From: TK10-74A sp965217625
GTDB taxonomy: Bacteria > Chloroflexota > Dehalococcoidia > Bin125
Assembly: GCA_965217625.1 (NCBI GenBank)
Contig: OZ244557.1
Location: 2,170,001 to 2,234,000 of the forward strand
Direction of reading: 5' to 3'
DNA length: 64,000 nt
Below are positions 56,740 through 64,000 of this stretch, piece by piece. Below the pieces are notes generated by a model. The model was given only the letters and a program-made list of their open reading frames with translations. It did no database searches and had not been told where the DNA came from. The stretch's first letter is position 1. The number at the start of each line of letters is the position of its first letter. A program made the position numbers and the translations under genes.

Positions 56740-56993
56740 TGGTGGCTTCCGAGGCTCCCGTCTATACGATCGCCGTCTATGAAGCGGAGGAAGGCGGCTA
56801 CTGGGCGGAAGTCCTCGACCTGCCGGGCTGCGTCGCGCAGGGAGAGACGCTCGACGCCCTGCGGGCGCAGCTGCCCGACGCCATCGCCGCCTACATCGAG
56901 ACGAAACGAGAGCTCGGCGAGGAGCCCGAGCCGGCCAGTGCGTTCACGTGGTCCCTCCGCGTCGAGGGCAGCGGCCTGGCGTCGGTGAGTTAG
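56739..56993 (+). CDS. HicB-like antitoxin domain protein
   Basis: 84 residues; ATG 56739 shares its A with the hicA stop (TGATG). HicB core: YTIAVYEAEEGGYWAEVLDLPGCVAQGETLDALRAQLPDAIAAYIE. No C-terminal DNA-binding domain, so it is the short type that does not autoregulate. leuD starts 7 bp downstream, so the pair lies inside the leu transcript. Confidence 0.8.
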   Translation: MVASEAPVYTIAVYEAEEGGYWAEVLDLPGCVAQGETLDALRAQLPDAIAAYIETKRELGEEPEPASAFTWSLRVEGSGLASVS

Positions 56994-57000
56994 GAGCAGC

Positions 57001-57594
57001 ATGCAACCCGTCACGACCGTTAGCGGCCACGCGATCCCGCTCGACCGCGCCGACATCGACACCGATCAGATCATCCCCGCCCGCCACCTCAAGAAGATCG
57101 AGCGCACGGGCTACGGGCCCTTCGCCTTCGAGAGCTGGCGCAAGGACCCCGACTTCGTCGTCAACCAGCCGGAGTACGCCGGCGCCCCCATCCTCCTGGC
57201 GGGCCCCAACTTCGGCGGCGGCTCCTCGCGCGAGCACGCCGTCTGGGCGATCCAGCAGATGGGGGTGGGCGTGGTCATCTCCCCCTCCTTCGCCGACATC
57301 TTCCGCAACAACAGCGCCAAGATGGGGCTGCTCACCATCACCCTCTCCCCGCCCGACTGCGAACACCTCATGGCGCGCGCGGCCGAGACGCCCTCCGCCC
57401 CCATCACCGTGGACCTGGCGGCCCAGACCGTCTCGACGCCCGGCGGCTGGTCGCGCGGCTTCGAGATCGACGCCTTCGTCAAGCACACGCTGATCAACGG
57501 GCTCGACGGGATCGACATCACGCTGCAATACGTCGACGCGATCACCGCCTTCGAGCAGGGCCGTCCGGCCTTCAAGCCCAGCATCAGCGCCTGA
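57001..57594 (+). CDS. leuD: 3-isopropylmalate dehydratase small subunit
   Basis: 197 residues. Swivelling domain of the aconitase-fold isomerase: IPLDRADIDTDQIIPARHLKKIERTGYGPF, then LLAGPNFGGGSSREHAVWAIQQMGVGVVISPSFADIFRNN. Pairs with LeuC to convert 2- to 3-isopropylmalate. TTAGGAGC upstream of the ATG. Confidence 0.95.
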   Translation: MQPVTTVSGHAIPLDRADIDTDQIIPARHLKKIERTGYGPFAFESWRKDPDFVVNQPEYAGAPILLAGPNFGGGSSREHAVWAIQQMGVGVVISPSFADIFRNNSAKMGLLTITLSPPDCEHLMARAAETPSAPITVDLAAQTVSTPGGWSRGFEIDAFVKHTLINGLDGIDITLQYVDAITAFEQGRPAFKPSISA

Positions 57595-57617
57595 GCCCGC
57601 CCCCTGGGAGGACCTTC

Positions 57618-58709
57618 GTGAGCAACTTCAACATCGCGCTGCTGCCCGGCGACGGCATCGGACCGGAGGTCGTCGCCGAGGGCGTCAAGGTGCTCGACGC
57701 CGTGGGCGCGCGCTTCGGGCACGAGTTCAGCTACACCGCCGACATCGTGGGCGGCGCCGCCATCGACGACTACGGCGTCGCCCTGCGCGACGAGACGCTG
57801 GAGATGTGCCAGGCGCAGGACGCGGTCTTCTTCGGCGCCGTCGGCGGCCCCAAGTGGGACGACCCCGGCGCCAGCGTCCGCCCCGAGCAGGCCATCCTCG
57901 GCCTGCGCAAGGGCCTGGGCCTGTTCGCCAACATCCGCCCCGTGAAGATGTACGACTTCCTCGTCGACAGCACGGCCCTCAAGCCCGAGGTCGTGCGCGG
58001 CGTGGACATGATCGTGCTGCGCGAGCTGACCGGCGGCATCTACTTCGGCCAGCCGCAGAAGCAGTGGGTCGAGAACGGCGAGCGCCACGTCGTCGACACG
58101 CTGGCCTACTCCGAGCACGAGATCGAGCGCATCGTGCGCGTCGGCTTCGAGCTGGCGCAGGCGCGCCGCAAGAAGCTCACCTCGGTCGACAAGGCCAACG
58201 TGATGGCCAGCTCCCGGCTGTGGCGCGCGGTCGTGCTGGAGGTCGCGCCCGACTACCCCGACGTCGAGGTCGAGCATCTACTCGTCGACGCCTGCACCAT
58301 GCACCTGATCTCCCGCCCCGGCGACTTCGACGTCATCGTCGCCGAGAACCTGTTCGGCGACATCCTCAGCGACGAGGCCTCGATGCTGGCCGGCTCGATG
58401 GGCATGCTGCCCAGCGCCAGCCTGGGCCTGCGCAGCCGCGACGGCACCGGCCTGGGCATGTACGAGCCGATCCACGGCACCGCGCCCGACCTCCAGGGCC
58501 GCGGCATCGCCAACCCCATCGCCCAGATCCTCAGCGGCGCGATGATGCTGCGCCTCTCGCTGGGCCTCGAGGCCGAGGCCGCCGCCGTCGAGGCGGCCGT
58601 CGACGCCGTGCTCGCCGCCGGCCACCGCCCGGCCGACCTCGCCGGCCCGGACGACCGCCCGAAGGACACCGCCGCCATGGGCGACCTGATCGTCGCGGCG
58701 CTGGCCTGA
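57618..58709 (+). CDS. leuB: 3-isopropylmalate dehydrogenase
   Basis: 363 residues. NAD-dependent oxidative decarboxylation to ketoisocaproate. Motifs: LLPGDGIGPEVVAEGVKVL, VLRELTGGIYFGQP, and NLFGDILSDEASMLAGSMGMLPSASLG with the metal Asp residues. Last gene of the ilv-leu operon; repeats start 20 bp after its stop. Confidence 0.96.
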   Translation: MSNFNIALLPGDGIGPEVVAEGVKVLDAVGARFGHEFSYTADIVGGAAIDDYGVALRDETLEMCQAQDAVFFGAVGGPKWDDPGASVRPEQAILGLRKGLGLFANIRPVKMYDFLVDSTALKPEVVRGVDMIVLRELTGGIYFGQPQKQWVENGERHVVDTLAYSEHEIERIVRVGFELAQARRKKLTSVDKANVMASSRLWRAVVLEVAPDYPDVEVEHLLVDACTMHLISRPGDFDVIVAENLFGDILSDEASMLAGSMGMLPSASLGLRSRDGTGLGMYEPIHGTAPDLQGRGIANPIAQILSGAMMLRLSLGLEAEAAAVEAAVDAVLAAGHRPADLAGPDDRPKDTAAMGDLIVAALA

Positions 58710-58729
58710 CGAGGGCGCGCGACGTCCCG

Positions 58730-58847
58730 AACCTCACCCCCTAACCCCCTCTCCAGCTAAAGCGCTGGAGAGGGGGGACCGGAGGGGGAACCTCACCCCC
58801 TAACCCCCTCTCCAGCTAAAGCGCTGGAGAGGGGGGACCGGAAGGGG
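58730..58847. repeat. Two tandem 59-bp palindromic repeats
   Basis: Copies at 58730-58788 and 58789-58847 differ at about one base. Each begins AACCTCACCCCC and holds the inverted repeat CCCCTCTCCAGC / GCTGGAGAGGGG around TAAAGC, then GACCGGAGGGG. Directly behind leuB they may also serve as a strong hairpin at the transcript end. Confidence 0.85.
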
Positions 58848-58899
58848 AATCGAGCGGAGCGCTCCGGGGTCGGCGCTCCGCTTTACTCCCTAGTCCTCC

Positions 58900-58953
58900 G
58901 ATCCCCCCTCTCCATTGCTCTGCAATGGATGAGGGGGTTAGGGGGTGAGGTTC
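58900..58953. repeat. Third copy of the palindromic repeat, inverted
   Basis: The same family on the opposite strand: CCCCCTCTCC, then CCATTGC-TCT-GCAATGG (58912-58928), then GGGGGTTAGGGGGTGAGGTT. The start of the cysN remnant lies inside its end. Confidence 0.75.
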
Positions 58954-59136
58954 CGGCCGGAGCCCGGCGTCGAGGCGCTGTCGCTGAACGACATCGGGCG
59001 CGTGCGCCTGCGCTGCACGACGCCGCTGTTCCCCGACGCCTACGCGCGCAACCGCACGACCGGCAGCTTCATCCTCATCGACGAGGCGACGTCGAACACC
59101 GTCGCGGCGGGCATGGTCCTGGCCGAACCGTCGTAA
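58945..59136 (+). pseudogene. C-terminal remnant of sulfate adenylyltransferase large subunit (cysN)
   Basis: About 63 codons in frame, ending at TAA 59134. LSLNDIGRVRLRCTTPLF, then PDAYARNRTTGSFILIDEATSNTVAAGMV, is the last beta-barrel of CysN/CysNC. Everything upstream, including the GTPase domain, is absent and replaced by repeat sequence; the apparent start is in the inverted repeat. A deletion or repeat insertion probably removed the rest. Confidence 0.7.
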
Positions 59137-59230
59137 CCGCCGCGCGGCCCTAAGCGGACGCAAATCTCCCCGTCAACGGGCGTAAGAATAATTTTACATT
59201 ACGGTTACCTAGAATTCGTTGCCCCCACCA

Positions 59231-59254
59231 CCCCCCCCCCCCCCGATCTATACT
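59231..59254 (+). promoter_or_regulatory. C14 tract followed by TATACT: possible slippage promoter
   Basis: Fourteen C residues (59231-59244), then GATC, then TATACT (59249-59254). TTGCCC lies at 59219-59224, giving a 24-bp spacer that contains the whole tract; losing seven C would give 17 bp. The stretch before (59183-59218) is the most AT-rich of this end of the window. Confidence 0.5.
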
Positions 59255-59319
59255 TATGGCGGCTCCGGCACCGGGCCGTCCCACGTGAGGCCAGCCCGGA
59301 ATCCAGAAGGGAACATGCC

Positions 59320-61737
59320 ATGAGCGACCGCAACTACTGGACCACCCTGCGACAGCGAAAGATCTCGCGCCGCACCATGTTGGGAGCCAGCGCCAAGGCT
59401 GGCGTTGGAGTTGCCGGGCTCGCGCTCGTCGGCTGCGGCGACGACGACGAGCCCGACGCCGGGGCCGTGGCTGCCGAACGGGCCGCTGCGGCGGCGGAAG
59501 AGGCCGCCGCCGCCGCCATCGCCGCCGGGGAGGCGCGCGCGGCCGAGACCGAGGCCGCCGCGGACGCCGCCGCTGAGGCAGCTGCTGCCGCGTCCGAGGC
59601 CTCCGCCGCGGCCTCGCAGGCGGCCGACGCCGCCGATGCGGCTGCGGCCCTGGCCGCCGAGGCAGCTGAGTCGGAGGACGCCGCCAACGCGGCCGCCGCC
59701 GCGGAAGCCGCCGCCGCGGCTGCCGCCGATGCGGCCGCCGCGGCATCCGCGGCCGGCGATCAGGCTGCCGCGGCCGTCGCGGCCGCCGCGTCCGAGGCGG
59801 CCGAAGCGGCCGCCCAGGCCGCCCGTGACGCCGCTGCGGCGGTCGAGGCCGGCACGGCCACCGCGGAGGCCGCCCAGGCCGCCATCGACGAGGCCGCCCA
59901 GGCCGCTGCCGCGGCCGCGGCTGCCGCCGGCGAGGCGTCCGCCGCCGCCGGGCAGGCCGCCGCCACCGCCCAGGAGACCGCCGAAGCCGCGGCCGAGACC
60001 GCCGCCGCCGCCGTCGCCGCGGCCGAAGAGGCCGCCGATGCGGCCCGCGAGGCCGCCGACGCCGTTGAGCAGACGAGGAACGTCGCCGCCTCCTTGACCG
60101 CCGAGGCCGAGTTCGTGGACTGGAGCGTGCCCTGGCCGATCGACGAGATCGACCTGGACGCCACGATCACCCTCGCCATCCCCGCCGACACGGGGGGCCT
60201 GGATCCGCAACGGGTCGGCAGTGATTCGAACTTCACGTCGCACTCGGCCGTCCACGACAGCCTCGTGGAGATCTCGCCCCTGACGAACGATCTGATCCCG
60301 CATCTCGCCACGCTGGAGTGGGCCGACGAGGGCGCCACGTGCATCGGCACCGTCAACGGGGCGATGTTCCACGACGGCTCCATGCTCACCGCCCACGACT
60401 TGGTCTTCACCTACGACCGCATGGGCGGCGTCGCCGAATACCACCAGGGCGGCGAGACGAGCGACCACCCGGCCGGCTGGCAACCCGTGCGACCGAATTG
60501 GGGGGCCTCCTACTGGCTCCGCAACGAGGCGGTCAACGACACCACCTGGGTGATCGAGCTGCCGGACTTCGACGCGAGCCTCTGGGGCACCATCGGCATC
60601 GTCCCCAATGTGCTGGTCATGTCCCAGGCGGATGTGGAGCGGCGCGGCGACCAGGCCGTGGATAACCACCCGATCGGCACGGGGCCCTTCCGCTTCGTCA
60701 GCCACACCGACGAAGAGGACTTCGTCTTCGAGCGCTTCGAGGACCACTTCAATCCGGTCGACCACCCCATCCGCGTGCCGCACTACGCCCACCACAAGCA
60801 CCTGATCGCTCTGGTGCGCCCCGAGGTGCAGTCGCGCATCGCCGGCATCGAGGCGGGCGAGATCGACGGGGCCGCGGAGTTGGGCGTCAACGCCGTCGCG
60901 CCGTTCCTTGACGACCCCGACTTCACGGTCCAGTTCGTCCCCGCGCTGGGGTACGCGCTGCACAACATCTACCCCAACCTCTGGAGGGAGACGCGGGACG
61001 ACGGCACGCCCAACCCGTGGATGGACCAGCGCGTCCGCATCGCCGCGAACCTTTCCATTAACCGCGCGGCCATCGCCGAAGGCCTGCTGCTGGGCGCGCC
61101 GCCCATCGAGCCCATGTATGGGTTCCGCGGCGTCGTTGGCTACCCCAGTGAGGAGGATGCGCGGGCGGCGGACTGGGGCTACGACCCCGATCGCGCGCGG
61201 GCGCTGCTGGCGGAGGCCGGCTACCCGGACGGCTTCGACGAGAACCTGTACTACACGCCCGACTGGGGCGGCGACCTCCAGGAAGACTTGGTGCTGACCA
61301 CGGCGCAGATGCTGAACGAGGTCGGCATTCGGGCGAAGGCCGTCTCGATCCCCGGAAGCGAGTACTTCACCGACGAGTACATGCGCGGCAAAGAAAACGC
61401 CAAGCCGGGGCTGTGGTGGTTCTGGGGCAGCCCCATCCCCGACATCTCCCAGCCGTGGGAGTGTTGCGCCGGGCCGCGTGGCGATTGGGCGATCGCGGCG
61501 CCGCCGGACCCCGACATGGACGAGATGTACCTCGCGCAGTCCGTCGAACTCGATCGCGCGCGGCGCCTGGAGATGATCACTGAGTTCATCCTGGAGCACG
61601 CGCGGCGCGCGTACTACGTCTTCCTCATCGAGCCGCCGGAAGCCGTCATGACCCGCAGCAACGTCAACTGGCCCAAGGGCGGGCCCTTCGGCCTCGTGGA
61701 CTACACAAGCTCCTTCGCCATGCAGAAGCGCATCTGA
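59320..61737 (+). CDS. Peptide/solute-binding lipoprotein (SBP family 5) with an alanine-rich stalk
   Basis: 805 residues. Tat-type signal with SRRTMLGAS (Arg17-Arg18), then lipobox LVGC (Cys39). Residues ~48-260 are about two-thirds Ala with Glu/Asp/Gln, an almost pure helical stalk. The ligand-binding part (TITLAIPADTGGLDPQRVG onward) is an SBP_bac_5 domain with TAHDLVFTYDRM and GTGPFRFVS. It is expected to fold in the cytoplasm, cross by Tat, and be lipid-anchored on the outer face of the membrane. No permease or ATPase genes are adjacent. Codon use in the stalk follows GCC/GCG alternation. Confidence 0.9.
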   Translation: MSDRNYWTTLRQRKISRRTMLGASAKAGVGVAGLALVGCGDDDEPDAGAVAAERAAAAAEEAAAAAIAAGEARAAETEAAADAAAEAAAAASEASAAASQAADAADAAAALAAEAAESEDAANAAAAAEAAAAAAADAAAAASAAGDQAAAAVAAAASEAAEAAAQAARDAAAAVEAGTATAEAAQAAIDEAAQAAAAAAAAAGEASAAAGQAAATAQETAEAAAETAAAAVAAAEEAADAAREAADAVEQTRNVAASLTAEAEFVDWSVPWPIDEIDLDATITLAIPADTGGLDPQRVGSDSNFTSHSAVHDSLVEISPLTNDLIPHLATLEWADEGATCIGTVNGAMFHDGSMLTAHDLVFTYDRMGGVAEYHQGGETSDHPAGWQPVRPNWGASYWLRNEAVNDTTWVIELPDFDASLWGTIGIVPNVLVMSQADVERRGDQAVDNHPIGTGPFRFVSHTDEEDFVFERFEDHFNPVDHPIRVPHYAHHKHLIALVRPEVQSRIAGIEAGEIDGAAELGVNAVAPFLDDPDFTVQFVPALGYALHNIYPNLWRETRDDGTPNPWMDQRVRIAANLSINRAAIAEGLLLGAPPIEPMYGFRGVVGYPSEEDARAADWGYDPDRARALLAEAGYPDGFDENLYYTPDWGGDLQEDLVLTTAQMLNEVGIRAKAVSIPGSEYFTDEYMRGKENAKPGLWWFWGSPIPDISQPWECCAGPRGDWAIAAPPDPDMDEMYLAQSVELDRARRLEMITEFILEHARRAYYVFLIEPPEAVMTRSNVNWPKGGPFGLVDYTSSFAMQKRI

Positions 61738-61744
61738 GGCGCGG

Positions 61745-61986
61745 GAACCTCACACCCTGCGCCAGAACCTCACCCCCTGCGTGGGAACCTCACCCCCGCT
61801 CCATTGCCGAGCAATGGAGGGGGGGGGGGGACCGGAAGGGGGAAGGGCGGTTCGCGAACCGCCCCTACGAGATCTCGCTTCCTCTCCATCCGGACGATGG
61901 AGAGGGGGAACGTGGGCGCGGTGTCGTCGGGGCGCCCCTCGTGGGCGCCCCGACTCCGCCCGGCAGGGCGACCACAAGGGTCGCCC
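61745..61986. repeat. Palindrome cluster behind the binding-protein gene
   Basis: Three AACCTCACnCCC units, then CCATTGC-CGA-GCAATGG (61801-61817) and a G12 run, the same family as at 58.7-58.95 kb. Three other palindromes follow: GGGCGGTTCGCGAACCGCCC (61845-61864, perfect), GGGGCGCCC/GGGCGCCCC (61929-61951) and GGGCGACC/GGTCGCCC (61966-61986). No gene fits here. Confidence 0.75.
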
Positions 61987-62011
61987 CGACGACCGCCACC
62001 GCCGCGCCACG

Positions 62012-62040
62012 TTGCCGCCACGCCCGGCGCTCAGTACGGT
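62012..62040 (+). promoter_or_regulatory. Possible cimA promoter
   Basis: TTGCCG (62012-62017), 17 bp, TACGGT (62035-62040). It lies 32 bp before a possible leader frame and about 215 bp before cimA. Confidence 0.3.
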
Positions 62041-62071
62041 GAGCGTGGACCAGGAAGCGAGGCGACGCCCC

Positions 62072-62143
62072 ATGTCCGCGACGCCACCCCCGACGGGAGC
62101 CCCAGCCGCCGCGATCGTCGCGGCGGTGACGATTGCGTCCTGA
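62072..62143 (+). CDS. Possible cimA leader peptide
   Basis: 23 codons, ATG 62072 to TGA 62141. Residues 9-23 are dominated by Ala with Ile, Val, Val and Ile. The stretch CCGCCGCGA/TCGCGGCGG (inside the frame, ~62108-62129) is a strong inverted repeat. By position it could be an isoleucine-sensing leader like the one before ilvB, but Ala is the main residue and no T-tract follows. Confidence 0.25.
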   Translation: MSATPPPTGAPAAAIVAAVTIAS

Positions 62144-62254
62144 GCGGCGCTCGCCCCCCGCGACCCCCGCACGGGTTCGCCCCTCCGCGTCCGCCCCACC
62201 CCGATCCCCCCGGCCCGCGCCGCTGGCCCCGGCGCACGGCGCTTGGAGCGCGAG

Positions 62255-63900
<1,646 letters not shown>

Positions 63901-63904
<4 letters not shown>

Positions 63905-64000
63905 CCGGGCTCCGGGCGTCCGCCCGCCCGCGCGACGAAGTAGTTGTGGAACGCGTCGCTCTGCGAGCGCACGACCTCCACCGCCAGCCCCGCGGCGGCG
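63901..64000 (-). CDS. C-terminal end of a convergent gene, probably SAM methyltransferase-like
   Basis: Thirty-two codons on the minus strand end with TAG at 63901-63903 and share the CTAG with the cimA stop. The visible end reads GLAVEVVRSQSDAFHNYF, then VARAGG. The FHNYFVARA-like end is usual in class I methyltransferase tails. The rest lies outside the window. Confidence 0.55.

Noticed and set aside
58730..58847. CRISPR array
   Set aside because: The repeats abut without unique spacers and are long palindromes; there are no cas genes in the window.
59254..61599. A 781-codon minus-strand frame with a glycine-rich middle resembling PE-PGRS-type proteins
   Set aside because: It is the exact complement of the Ala-rich stalk (GCC/GCG read as GGC/CGC) and lacks a plausible start or ribosome-binding site.

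Overview
The window is 64 kb of very GC-rich bacterial chromosome, densely packed with genes on both strands. The gene set fits Chloroflexota best: a DUF951 protein, BFN nuclease, complete F-ATPase cluster, Rex, DUF4349 lipoprotein, a Tat/lipobox peptide-binding protein, and no outer-membrane genes. I infer this lineage from gene content and have not proved it. Two acyl-CoA dehydrogenases suggest a heterotroph that oxidises acyl chains.

Layout. 0-10 kb: end of a NorD/CbbO-type VWA protein, an MBL hydrolase, an Eis-type acetyltransferase, cinA, comB, pyrF, a DUF951 protein and an MFS exporter. 10-20.8 kb: a BFN nuclease, then atpZ-B-E-F-H-A-G, a HAD hydrolase, atpD-C and murA. AtpB carries a roughly 245-residue extra domain, and MurA has Asp in place of the fosfomycin-target Cys. 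20.9-32.2 kb: mreB, rex, gyrA, tsaE-tsaB-ndk, rsfS, mnmA, an acyl-CoA dehydrogenase and small membrane proteins.

32.2-36 kb is the main accessory segment. Two tRNA-Ser genes stand together, and an MmeI-like restriction-modification gene sits between the 3' end of the second tRNA and a 24-bp copy of that end, so it looks like a one-gene tRNA-integrated cassette. Directly after it lie three tandem units, each with its own promoter and a predicted RNA of about 120 nt, with conserved stems and variable loops. This is the best candidate for something undescribed. 36-49.6 kb: DUF4349 lipoprotein, orphan beta-class methyltransferase, flavin reductase, second acyl-CoA dehydrogenase, a lower-GC HipA-like kinase/DUF3037 pair, a LarA-family racemase, an MBL hydrolase operon, ilvE, plsY and a geranylgeranyl-reductase-type oxidoreductase.

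49.6-58.7 kb is a branched-chain amino acid operon (ilvB-ilvN-ilvC-leuA-leuC-hicA-hicB-leuD-leuB). In front of ilvB is a textbook attenuator: promoter, a 26-codon leader peptide packed with Leu/Val/Ile codons, and a perfect 10-bp terminator followed by a T-tract. A HicAB-like pair is spliced between leuC and leuD. 58.7-62.1 kb: palindromic repeats flank a cysN remnant and a peptide-binding lipoprotein that has a long alanine-rich stalk and a C14 tract inside its likely promoter. The window ends with cimA (a second isoleucine-pathway gene) and the tail of a convergent gene, probably a methyltransferase.
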